A DNA stretch of 6,972 nt from Clostridia bacterium (GTDB lineage: Bacteria > Bacillota > Clostridia > Saccharofermentanales > UBA5734). Both the position numbers and the translations under genes were made by a program. Below are positions 1 to 6,837 of this stretch, in pieces (within the stretch, counting starts at the first letter, position 1; the number at the start of each line of letters is the position of its first letter). The stretch is from NCBI GenBank assembly GCA_018056585.1, contig JAGPFK010000077.1, forward strand, positions 1 to 6,972, read 5' to 3'. A model generated the notes under the pieces. The model did not search any database and was not told the DNA's origin. It worked only from the letters and a program-made list of their open reading frames with translations.

Positions 1-1284
1 GCGCTAAGGGAGAGTTGTTTAACCCTTGTCGATATCGATCCGAAAGCATTGGCTCTCATGACAGCTTACTGCAAACGATTAAATGATCAATATGAAGCGG
101 GCTGGATCGTGGAGTCGAGCGAGCTTGAACCGGCTCTGGACGGCGCCGACGTTGTTTGCCTTTCTATTTCTACCGGCGGCCTGGAGGCGATGCATGCGGA
201 CTACATCATCCCGGAACAATATGGCGTCTTTCACACAGTCGGCGATACCACAGGACCTGGCGGAATTTCCCGAACACTTCGAAATGTACCCGTTTTCGTA
301 GATGTTGCACACAAAATGGAACGCTTATGCCCCCATGCCTGGTTGATTCATGTCACAAATCCACTTTCGCAATTGACACGCGCTGTGTGTTTGTCTTCCA
401 AAATTCACTGCATCGGCTTATGCCACAATTATGCTGGAACCATCAGCATGCTGTCTGATTTTTTAAAGGTTGAAGAAGCAGACATTCATGCTATGAGTGT
501 TGGAATCAATCATAATACCTGGCTCAAAGAGTTAACGGCAAAAGGACAGCCTGTCTCAGATCAATTAACAGTGGATCGCTATGTTCGCTATGAACAAAGT
601 AAAAAAGGCCAATTCCGGCCAACACGGACAACGGATGACCTTATATCAGAAATAACTGTTTCAGGCGGCACAATGGAGTACTATCTTAATTTTGTCTTGC
701 ATGAGCAATTCGGATTTTTTCCGGTCGGCGCAGCAAGCCATGTGGCTGAGAACCTTCCCTTTTACTGTAACAGCGAAGAAACGCTGAAACGATATCACAT
801 CAGGCGCAAAGGTGTTTTACCACGTCGGCAACAGGAAAAAGACAAAAAGCGCAAGCAAATAGAACATATGCTAAACACGCACGAATGTCTTCCCATGCCT
901 GAGGCATCGCGGGAAAGCTTTGCTGAAATCGTTTCCGCCCTTTATACCGGACGCCCAACAACAAGCATCGTGGCGATGCCGAACCAGGGACAGATCAGCA
1001 ACCTGCCTCCGGATGTTATCGTTGAAACATGGGTCCAAATCAATGGAAGTGGCATTTTCCCGCTAACCAGCGGCCCCATTCCGGAAGCGCTGACGGGCTG
1101 GATGTTAACCAGTATAGAGGAGCAGGAGCTTTCTGTGAAAGCCGCTTTATCTGGCAACTCAGAGCTTGCCCTGCGCGCATTGTTTATCTCACCTATGCTG
1201 GCTAACAAAGATTCTGCAAAGCCTTTATTACAAGATCTCATGCAGGCAAATCAGACTTGGCTCATGCATATGAAAAAGCTGTAG
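1..1284 (+). CDS. Glycoside hydrolase family 4 enzyme (NAD- and metal-dependent; alpha-galactosidase/uronidase-like), 5' end missing
   Basis: The frame is open from the first base, so the start lies upstream; 427 residues are visible and I estimate that only about 20-30 N-terminal residues are lost, including the GxGS part of the Rossmann fold. Visible family landmarks, numbered from the first codon: LVDIDP at 9-14 (end of the second Rossmann strand, NAD binding), GPGGISRTLR near 85-94, HVTNPLS near 117-123, CHNY at 141-144 with the metal-ligand Cys141, GINHN with His171 (second metal ligand), and SHVAENLPFY, matching the usual EHxSEYxP segment. The C-terminus is complete (GIFPL, then a QELSVKAALSG-like helix). 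GH4 enzymes act in the cytoplasm and cleave glycosides by transient oxidation at C3 and elimination, using NAD+ and usually Mn2+. No signal peptide is expected. The non-phospho subgroup fits the neighbouring ABC importer better than a PTS-linked phospho-glycosidase. The exact sugar is uncertain because CHNY is not a motif I know. Confidence 0.9.
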   Translation, partial: ALRESCLTLVDIDPKALALMTAYCKRLNDQYEAGWIVESSELEPALDGADVVCLSISTGGLEAMHADYIIPEQYGVFHTVGDTTGPGGISRTLRNVPVFVDVAHKMERLCPHAWLIHVTNPLSQLTRAVCLSSKIHCIGLCHNYAGTISMLSDFLKVEEADIHAMSVGINHNTWLKELTAKGQPVSDQLTVDRYVRYEQSKKGQFRPTRTTDDLISEITVSGGTMEYYLNFVLHEQFGFFPVGAASHVAENLPFYCNSEETLKRYHIRRKGVLPRRQQEKDKKRKQIEHMLNTHECLPMPEASRESFAEIVSALYTGRPTTSIVAMPNQGQISNLPPDVIVETWVQINGSGIFPLTSGPIPEALTGWMLTSIEEQELSVKAALSGNSELALRALFISPMLANKDSAKPLLQDLMQANQTWLMHMKKL

Positions 1285-1361
1285 AAATATCAATTGATCT
1301 GCAGTGAGCAGACTGTTGTTTCAACAAATGTAATAAAGCAGTGGTTGATCAAAAAGAATAT

Positions 1362-1391
1362 TTTATTCAATTTATTCGAAATCTGTTCAAC
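1362..1391 (+). repeat. Short tandem and near-repeats in the transporter upstream region (TTTATTCAA / TTTATTCGAA / TTCAAC)
   Basis: TTTATTCAA at 1362-1370 is followed directly by TTTATTCGAA at 1371-1380, and TTCAAC recurs at 1386-1391, with an earlier copy at 1320-1325. The TTCAA cores at 1366 and 1386 are 20 bases apart, about two helical turns, a spacing compatible with the two helix-turn-helix units of an AraC-type regulator. The region is AT-rich, so chance repetition is possible. A binding-site role for the response regulator at 5278-6804 is only an inference. Confidence 0.3.
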
Positions 1392-1402
1392 GAATTGGAA
1401 CA

Positions 1403-1417
1403 TTGTACTATGTACAA
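1403..1417. promoter_or_regulatory. Perfect 15-bp inverted repeat, candidate operator
   Basis: TTGTAC (1403-1408), spacer TAT, GTACAA (1412-1417): six perfectly complementary bases per arm around a 3-base centre. It lies in the 197-base gap between the GH4 gene and the first permease, with its right end 64 bases before the permease start. The form suits a dimeric repressor such as a GntR- or LacI-type protein. A six-bp RNA stem with a 3-base loop and no following U-run is a poor terminator, so a DNA site is the likelier reading. I could not pick a convincing -35/-10 pair nearby; TTGGAA at 1395-1400 is the best -35-like hexamer but lacks a good -10 at 16-18 bases. Confidence 0.45.
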
Positions 1418-1468
1418 ATAACTGACAATAATTTACTCTTTATCTGTGATAGATGTCGGTCTTGATAT

Positions 1469-1473
1469 AGGAG
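1469..1473 (+). promoter_or_regulatory. Ribosome binding site that sets the first permease start
   Basis: AGGAG sits 8 bases before the ATG at 1482. The longer open frame begins at a GTG at 1446, but the bases before that GTG (ATTTACTCTTTATCT) hold no purine-rich site, so the ATG at 1482 is preferred. Confidence 0.8.
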
Positions 1474-1481
1474 CCGCTAGC

Positions 1482-2429
1482 ATGCGCACAGATAAGAGTA
1501 TACAAACCAGAAGAAAACGAACCGCTTCGGAAAAAGCTGGGTTCAGACTTTTTCTTTTAACGCTGCCCTTTTTCTGTCTTTACTTTGTCTTTTCATATGT
1601 CCCTCTTTTTGGATGGAGTTATTCCTTTTTTGACTATCAGGCTGGTTTTAAGTTGCGGGATACCCCATTTGTGGGTTTAAAGTACTTTAAAATCCCTTTT
1701 TCCAATCCCATTTTGCGTGCTGACATCCTGCGTGTTATACGCAATACTTTGGTTATGAGTTTTCTTGGTATTGCTACTTCTTTTATGCCTATGCTGTTTG
1801 CGGTATTTCTATCTGAAATCCACGTCGATTGGTATCGAAGAACAGTGCAGACGCTCACAACCATTCCTAATTTTATCAGCTGGGTTCTGATTTACGCTGT
1901 TGTCTGGTCCCTTTTTTCACTCAATGATGGTTTTGTCAATAATGTTCTGATTCAACTTGGAATAATTGAAGAAAGAATCAATTTCCTGGGTACATCTCGC
2001 CATGTCTGGATTACACAATGGGCCTATCAAATGTGGAAGGGCCTGGGCTGGAATGCCATTATTTACATTTCCGCTATCACATCAATTGACACGGAGCTCT
2101 ATGAAGCCGCATCCATTGACGGCGCAGGCCGTTTTAATCTCATGCGTTATATTACAATCCCCGGGTTGATGCCGACTTTCTTTGTTCTGCTGATGCTTTC
2201 GCTGGGCAACCTGCTCAACAGCGGTATGGATCAATATTTCGTCTTTCAAACGGCAATGAACAAGGAATACATTGAAGTGTTAGACCTTTATGTCTATAAC
2301 CAGGGCATCAGAAGCAACAACATTTCCTATGCCACAGCTGTTGGCATGCTCAAGTCTATTATCAGTCTAATTCTCTTGTTTTCAGCCAACCATCTCTCCA
2401 AAATCGTCAGGGGTGAAAGCATTTTTTAA
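1482..2429 (+). CDS. Carbohydrate ABC transporter permease, CUT1 family, LplB-type
   Basis: Integral membrane subunit of a sugar importer, 315 residues from the ATG at 1482. A basic N-terminus (RRKR near residues 10-13) precedes the first membrane span at about 21-43; further hydrophobic spans lie near 90-110, 130-146, 187-202, 231-245 and 286-305, the usual six. The cytoplasmic EAA loop that docks on the ATPase is clear: YEAASIDGAG starting near residue 207, ending in the TIPG segment near 225-228. Length and sequence style match the LplB/YtcP-associated permeases that pair with large lipoprotein binding proteins. The stop is only 13 bases before the second permease start, so the two are co-transcribed and likely form a heterodimer. 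No frameshift or missing motif is seen. Substrate cannot be read from the permease itself; the upstream GH4 enzyme suggests an oligosaccharide with a terminal alpha-galactoside or uronide. Confidence 0.93.
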   Translation: MRTDKSIQTRRKRTASEKAGFRLFLLTLPFFCLYFVFSYVPLFGWSYSFFDYQAGFKLRDTPFVGLKYFKIPFSNPILRADILRVIRNTLVMSFLGIATSFMPMLFAVFLSEIHVDWYRRTVQTLTTIPNFISWVLIYAVVWSLFSLNDGFVNNVLIQLGIIEERINFLGTSRHVWITQWAYQMWKGLGWNAIIYISAITSIDTELYEAASIDGAGRFNLMRYITIPGLMPTFFVLLMLSLGNLLNSGMDQYFVFQTAMNKEYIEVLDLYVYNQGIRSNNISYATAVGMLKSIISLILLFSANHLSKIVRGESIF

Positions 2430-2430
2430 A

Positions 2431-2436
2431 AGGAGG
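2431..2436 (+). promoter_or_regulatory. Ribosome binding site that sets the second permease start
   Basis: AGGAGG lies 6 bases before a GTG at 2443. The open frame extends back to a GTG at 2413 inside the first permease, but that codon has no comparable site, and starting there would add ten residues unlike this family. The GTG at 2443 is chosen. Confidence 0.85.
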
Positions 2437-2442
2437 TGCACC

Positions 2443-3345
2443 GTGTTAAAGCCAAAAAGGAATTTTGGCTCGATCTGTTTTAACATCATAAATTACACCT
2501 TTTTCTTTCTTTTCACACTGATTTGTGTTTTCCCCTTCTATTACATTTTTATTAACACAATCAGCGACAACACCTTGGTGTCAACTGGCCGCATTCTGTT
2601 TTATCCAAAAGGGATTCACTTTGGGAACTATCAACGTGTCCTGAAAATCAAGAACCTGCCTCATGCAGCTTATGTTTCCATTATGAGAACCATCATCGGA
2701 ACAGCTGCCGTTGTTCTGGCTGCTTCGTTTCCTGGTTACGCACTCAGCAAAAAGAATTTCTGGAAACGCACGTTCTGGTATCGTTTTGTGATCGCGCCAA
2801 TGTATTTTTCCGCAGGTGTTATTCCTGTTTACATGACATACAAAGCTTTAGGACTTATTAATAACTTTTTAGTCTACATCCTCCCTTTCATGGTGTCGCC
2901 TTTCAATTTGATTCTCTGCAAGACGTACATCGAATCCATTCCCGCTTCGCTGGAAGAATCTGCCGAAATAGATGGAGCCGGCTATCTTACCCGCTATTTC
3001 CGCATTGTTTTTCCACTTGCAAAACCCATCATCGCAACAATTGCTGTCTTTTCTGCTGTCAGTCACTGGAACGCCTTTATGGACACGATTCTTTACACCA
3101 GTAAAACACATTTATTCACACTTCAATACATCCTGTACTTGTATCTGAACGAAGTAAACGCTCTGGCACAGATCATCAAAAGCGACCCATCCGTCATGCA
3201 AAACCTGGAACCCTCTCAAATGCTGACGCCAACTGCTGTTCGCTTCACCATTACAATGATAACCGTGCTGCCTATTTTGTTTGTATACCCCTTCTTCCAG
3301 CGTTATTTTCTGAAAGGCATTATGATCGGCGCCATAAAAGGATGA
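2443..3345 (+). CDS. Carbohydrate ABC transporter permease, CUT1 family, LplC/YtcP-type
   Basis: Second membrane subunit of the importer, 300 residues from a GTG start. The first span covers about residues 14-38, and the last about 268-289. Between them, the EAA loop reads LEESAEIDGAG near residues 170-180 and continues into a VFPLAKPI segment near 189-196, the contact site for the ATPase. The C-terminus (FFQRYFLKG followed by IMIGAIKG) is the characteristic ending of LplC/YtcP and related AraQ-like permeases, which supports both the family call and an intact 3' end. It follows the first permease by 13 bases and precedes the binding-protein gene by 70 bases. With the first permease it should form the translocation pore; the nucleotide-binding subunit is not in the window and is presumably a shared MsmX-like ATPase elsewhere. 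Confidence 0.93.
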   Translation: MLKPKRNFGSICFNIINYTFFFLFTLICVFPFYYIFINTISDNTLVSTGRILFYPKGIHFGNYQRVLKIKNLPHAAYVSIMRTIIGTAAVVLAASFPGYALSKKNFWKRTFWYRFVIAPMYFSAGVIPVYMTYKALGLINNFLVYILPFMVSPFNLILCKTYIESIPASLEESAEIDGAGYLTRYFRIVFPLAKPIIATIAVFSAVSHWNAFMDTILYTSKTHLFTLQYILYLYLNEVNALAQIIKSDPSVMQNLEPSQMLTPTAVRFTITMITVLPILFVYPFFQRYFLKGIMIGAIKG

Positions 3346-3402
3346 TTTAGTCCATTTGGAAGCAGTAAAGTTGTTGCGAATCAGATTTCTCAAATGAAGT
3401 CA

Positions 3403-3410
3403 AAGGAGGT
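3403..3410 (+). promoter_or_regulatory. Strong ribosome binding site of the binding-protein gene
   Basis: AAGGAGGT, a near-complete anti-16S match, lies 5 bases before the ATG at 3416. It is the longest such site in the window, in keeping with binding proteins being made in excess over permeases. Confidence 0.85.
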
Positions 3411-3415
3411 CGAAA

Positions 3416-5203
3416 ATGAAACGATCAATTGTTCATTACTTGTTTGTGCCATTGCTCATCACCTGTCTTGTTTGTATGATTATTGGCGGATGCAAACCGG
3501 CTGAATCCACAACCCCCGTTTCAACAACAAGTCAGACAACCAAAGAAGCTGAAGAAACATCAGGCACAACCGCGACAGGAACAGAAGAGCCCAAAGAGTT
3601 GGTGACACTCACGGCATTTATTATGCAGTCTGTCGCCTCTACATTCGGCGTTGAAGAAGACTGGTTTGGACAAATCATGAAGGACGAGCTGAATATTCAG
3701 ATTGAATTCATGCCAACCGGTGATCAGGTTGATCAGAAGCTTCAGGCTTTGATGGCAGGAGGCGAGTTACCGGACATCGTCGGGTTTAAAGAGACCAAAC
3801 TGGCTGTCGCTGCCGTTGAAGCCAATATGCTCATTTCTTTGGATGCGAACAAAGATAAATTACCTAATATTTTCGAAAACAATTTGCTCAAACATGCTGT
3901 TAATTATTATCGCGATCAGGTCAGCGCAGGAAAAAATGAGCTTTACATGATGCCGTCAGCTGTCGGCCCTGTTGGAGGCGTTGTGGATACAAACTGGAAG
4001 CCTCAGCTGCTTTGGCGGGTTTACCAGGATATTGGCGCCCCTGAGATCAACACGCTGGAGGACTATCTGACCGTCACGAAGCAAATGCAGGAACATTATC
4101 CAGAAAATGAAGCCGGCGAAAAAGTATATGGTTTTGAATTGTTCGCTGACTGGGACAATCTCAATGCTCTGGAAGTTTGTACTTTATCCTTCTTTTATGG
4201 CATTGACACAGAGTATGTTTGTCAACTGATGGAAACGGATGTGGTCACACACGAGATGAACTCCATTTTAGATGAAGACAGCTTTTACAAAAGAGCTTTG
4301 ACTTTCTACTACAATGCTAATCAGATGGGGCTCTTAGATCCTGACTCGTTAACACAGAAATTTGACACCGTTCAGCAAAAGTTTACAGCCGGACGCGTTC
4401 TCTTTACACCTTTCAGCTGGTTAACCGGAGATTTTAACGCACGTGGCTCCGGTCACGTCGATGCTGATCCGCCAAATGGTTATGAGTTTGTTCCGGCCAA
4501 AGACATGAAAATTTACGATGCGCCTTACCAATGGGTTGGGCGTCCATGGACATTTGCCTTGGGCGCTGCTTCGAAATATCCAGACCGCGCGCTTGAGTTT
4601 TTTAATTGGTTCTATGACATTGATACAACACATTTGATCAACAACGGTCCGGAAGGCGTCCTCTGGGTCATTGAAAACAATGAACCCAAAATAACGGACG
4701 AAGGATGGAACATTATTGATAATAACCTTGACATGCCCTTGCCGGGTGGCGGCCTACTCAAAGATCCGGGTACCAAATTCAATACCATGCCCTATACAGG
4801 CCAAATGGAACATCCGGACACAGGCTTTGCCGTTTCCTATCGGTATTGGCCTTCGACATTGAATCGGAACCCGACCAAGCTGAAACTCGAATGGAGAGAA
4901 TGGTCAGGCTACAATTCTCAGGTCGAAATGATGAAAGCACTTGGCATGATTGCCCCGGCTACCCAGGCTATCAATATGGTTGTACCGGCGCCGGATGATC
5001 TTCAGCTGAAAATGAATCAGATAGGCGATGTGATTAAAACCAATTCATGGAAAATGGTTTTTGCGGAAAATGAAACGGAATTTGAGGCACTGTGGACCGA
5101 TATGGTCACCAAGGCCAATGGGCTTGGCATCGAGGAAGTCAATCAGTATTACATGAAAGCATGGGAAGACGCGCTCAATATGGCCGCAAAATATCAAGAC
5201 TGA
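3416..5203 (+). CDS. Extracellular sugar-binding lipoprotein of the ABC importer, LplA-like
   Basis: Substrate-capture subunit, 595 residues, anchored on the outer face of the membrane. The N-terminus has a basic MKR, a hydrophobic stretch to about residue 23 and a lipobox I-G-G-C with the lipidated Cys at 26. A Ser/Thr/Glu-rich linker follows to about residue 62, a normal tether, before the folded part begins near LVTLTAFI. Family-like features include a DQVDQKLQALMAGGELPDIV-type segment near residues 102-122, an aromatic-rich region (YQWVGRPWTFALG), and NNGPEGVLW near 409-417, corresponding to the NYGIEGVHY-like segment of LplA-type proteins. Its size, well above the roughly 400-450 residues of ordinary CUT1 binding proteins, is typical of the LplA group that binds oligosaccharides. 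It is the last gene before a terminator, unlike the common order with the binding protein first. The ligand is not determined by sequence. Confidence 0.93.
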   Translation: MKRSIVHYLFVPLLITCLVCMIIGGCKPAESTTPVSTTSQTTKEAEETSGTTATGTEEPKELVTLTAFIMQSVASTFGVEEDWFGQIMKDELNIQIEFMPTGDQVDQKLQALMAGGELPDIVGFKETKLAVAAVEANMLISLDANKDKLPNIFENNLLKHAVNYYRDQVSAGKNELYMMPSAVGPVGGVVDTNWKPQLLWRVYQDIGAPEINTLEDYLTVTKQMQEHYPENEAGEKVYGFELFADWDNLNALEVCTLSFFYGIDTEYVCQLMETDVVTHEMNSILDEDSFYKRALTFYYNANQMGLLDPDSLTQKFDTVQQKFTAGRVLFTPFSWLTGDFNARGSGHVDADPPNGYEFVPAKDMKIYDAPYQWVGRPWTFALGAASKYPDRALEFFNWFYDIDTTHLINNGPEGVLWVIENNEPKITDEGWNIIDNNLDMPLPGGGLLKDPGTKFNTMPYTGQMEHPDTGFAVSYRYWPSTLNRNPTKLKLEWREWSGYNSQVEMMKALGMIAPATQAINMVVPAPDDLQLKMNQIGDVIKTNSWKMVFAENETEFEALWTDMVTKANGLGIEEVNQYYMKAWEDALNMAAKYQD

Positions 5204-5246
5204 TCACAGAAAATTGATGTATATTAAATTTGAGACTTGATCGCAA

Positions 5247-5287
5247 AAGATCCCGCTGTTTTAAAAGCAGCGGGATCTTAAGTTTTT
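5247..5287. terminator. Rho-independent terminator between convergent genes, probably bidirectional
   Basis: A perfect 12-bp stem: AAGATCCCGCTG (5247-5258) pairs with CAGCGGGATCTT (5268-5279) across a 9-base AT-rich loop. On the plus strand a T5 run follows at 5283-5287 after a 3-base gap. On the minus strand the stem ends in TT and continues with two more T (opposite the A run at 5245-5248), so it can also end the regulator transcript. It lies 43 bases after the binding-protein stop. The right arm takes in two bases of the regulator's TAA stop codon (5278-5280). Confidence 0.88.
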
Positions 5288-6804
5288 CTGTTCACTGACC
5301 GAAATTCCCCTGGTGAAAATCCGTAGACCCGTTTAAATAAACGGTTAAAGTATGTCTGGCTGGAAAATCCAACCTCATAGGCTATATCACGAATACTCTG
5401 AGTAGTTTGCCGTAATTTCCTTTCTGCAGCCTGCAATCTGATGTACATCAGATAGTCGTTGAAGTAATGTCCTGTTTGCGTGCGGAACAGCTGGCCTAAA
5501 TAGGCGGAGCTGACACCATACTGTTCAGCCATTTGTTTTAAACTCAAATCTTGTGCAAAATTGCGGTGAATCTCATCCTGCATCTTTCGTACATAAGGAT
5601 GCATCAGCTGCTGCTGCCTTATCTTTTCTTGTTCAATAAAATCCACAAAATCTTTAATCCACTGATCACACTGCTCCTCTTTAAGCTGGGGCCATGCGCA
5701 CAAAATGCGATGCCACCCGGGATGCATATCAGATTCAATCCGAATATTTTCTTTCTCAAGCAGGTATAAAGCAGCCACAAGTGCTGCTGTTTGTTTATCC
5801 GGGAACTCATTTTTATCTTCCAACATGCTCCATACATCAACCTTCGCTAATGCCTCTCGCCGTCCATGCTCGGATTTCATGTCTAGCTCCTTTTCCCGCA
5901 ACTTATTCTCAAGTTGAATATAATCGTCACAGTACAGAACGGTGCCTTTAAATTTAGCAGCAAGAAGATACCGCAGCGCCATATTGTAACTTCTGTGTAC
6001 ATCGCTGAAGCGGTAAACCGTTTGACCAAAAACAGCAGCCAGATCCATACCATTGTCATGAGCAACCCGGCGCAGCTCATCCAGAATAATATTCAGTTTT
6101 TTACGGACTGATGCGTCTTGTGGTGATATCTCGTTCAAAATACCAACAATCCTCATGTCATGATTCACATAGAAATGATTTGCCTCACTATTTCCAAGAT
6201 GTTCTTTAAGCATCCCTATCATTTGCAACATAAGGGAAGAATCAACGGGTGACGGTGTCAGACTCACCAGTAAACAACACCAGCCTGGGCGGTTTACATC
6301 AATCCCCAAAAGTTCAGCCCGCTCAACCAATTCATCTTCATGAATTTGGTTGTGTACCCACCGATCCAAAATATTATTGCGAAAAGCAGCCGAAGTGAAC
6401 CCATCCCATGCGGCCAAGGCAACATGACTTTCCATGTTTTCCACCGTTTTAATTAATGTGTCTTTTAACTCATCCAGATCAACTGGCTTTAACAAATAAT
6501 TTTCTGCTCCTAGCTTCAGAGCATCCTTAACGTACTCAAATCGGTCGTATGCACTGATCACAATAGAGCGCAAGCCGGCTCTTTGATTTTTCCCTTTCTG
6601 AATGAGTGTCAGTCCATCAAGTCCCGGCATGCACACATCGGTGATCAACAGATCAACCGGATTGCATGTGATGTATTGCAATGCTTTGCGAGCATCCGTT
6701 GTCGCGAGGCCAATATGAATCCCATATTCCTCCCATTCGATCCCGTTAACAAGGCCACGAACAACTGTTTGCTCATCATCAACAATGACAGCTTGAAAAA
6801 ACAT
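5278..6804 (-). CDS. YesN-like response regulator with AraC-type DNA-binding domain
   Basis: Two-component transcription factor of 508 residues. The receiver domain fills about residues 1-125: acidic pair D9/D10, phospho-acceptor D56 in LLITDVCMPGLDG, switch Ser84 in VISAYDRFEY, and Lys106 in LLKPVD, so all phosphotransfer residues are present. A middle region of roughly 130-400 has no motif I can name but is usual in the YesN family. The last 108 residues form an AraC domain with two helix-turn-helix units, near 420-441 (LSLKQMAEQYGVSSAYLGQL) and near 470-491 (IRDIAYEVGFSSQTYFNRLF), ending in the FSPGEFR signature. The start is the ATG at 6804, not the adjoining TTG at 6807, because of the ribosome binding site spacing. 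Genes of this kind normally sit beside a YesM-type sensor kinase and sugar ABC genes; the ABC genes are here, convergent, but no kinase is in the window. Control of the neighbouring importer is an inference from this context. Confidence 0.93.
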   Translation of the reverse strand: MFFQAVIVDDEQTVVRGLVNGIEWEEYGIHIGLATTDARKALQYITCNPVDLLITDVCMPGLDGLTLIQKGKNQRAGLRSIVISAYDRFEYVKDALKLGAENYLLKPVDLDELKDTLIKTVENMESHVALAAWDGFTSAAFRNNILDRWVHNQIHEDELVERAELLGIDVNRPGWCCLLVSLTPSPVDSSLMLQMIGMLKEHLGNSEANHFYVNHDMRIVGILNEISPQDASVRKKLNIILDELRRVAHDNGMDLAAVFGQTVYRFSDVHRSYNMALRYLLAAKFKGTVLYCDDYIQLENKLREKELDMKSEHGRREALAKVDVWSMLEDKNEFPDKQTAALVAALYLLEKENIRIESDMHPGWHRILCAWPQLKEEQCDQWIKDFVDFIEQEKIRQQQLMHPYVRKMQDEIHRNFAQDLSLKQMAEQYGVSSAYLGQLFRTQTGHYFNDYLMYIRLQAAERKLRQTTQSIRDIAYEVGFSSQTYFNRLFKRVYGFSPGEFRSVNRKT

Positions 6805-6810
6805 CAAAAA

Positions 6811-6815
6811 CCCTC
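6811..6815 (-). promoter_or_regulatory. Ribosome binding site that sets the response-regulator start
   Basis: On the minus strand GAGGG lies 6 bases before the ATG at 6804-6802. The TTG one codon earlier would have only a 3-base spacing, too short, so the ATG is preferred. The difference is a single residue. Confidence 0.65.
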
Positions 6816-6837
6816 ATTAAATTTTTCCCTTATTTTC

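Noticed and set aside
787..873. Lys/Arg-rich stretch in the GH4 protein as an unusual insertion or nucleic-acid-binding segment
   Set aside because: GH4 proteins normally have a charged helical segment after the HxxExxP region; length overall is normal, so this is probably ordinary variation.
1298..1326. Two small hairpins just after the GH4 stop (TCTGC/GCAGA at 1298-1312 and TGTTG/CAACA at 1314-1326) as a terminator
   Set aside because: Stems are only 5 bp, and the following T-rich stretch is interrupted (CTGTTGTTTC). Too weak to call a terminator, so read-through from the GH4 gene into the permeases remains possible.
1345..1352. TTGATCAA palindrome in the same gap
   Set aside because: Eight bases in AT-rich DNA is expected by chance, and no second copy or spacing pattern supports a site.
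1446..1481. GTG at 1446 as the start of the first permease
   Set aside because: No ribosome binding site precedes it, whereas the ATG at 1482 has AGGAG at 8 bases; the extra 12 residues are not typical of the family.
2413..2442. GTG at 2413 as the start of the second permease, overlapping the first
   Set aside because: AGGAGG at 2431-2436 points to the GTG at 2443, and the overlap would be needless.
3353..3396. CATTTG / CAAATG inverted repeat between the second permease and the binding-protein gene
   Set aside because: Six-base arms with a 32-base loop and no extension of pairing; likely chance. The 70-base spacer shows no clear promoter or attenuator.
5551..6111. Several small plus-strand and other-frame open frames across the response-regulator gene
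   Set aside because: They lie opposite or out of frame to a clearly conserved gene, lack ribosome binding sites and resemble no protein family.
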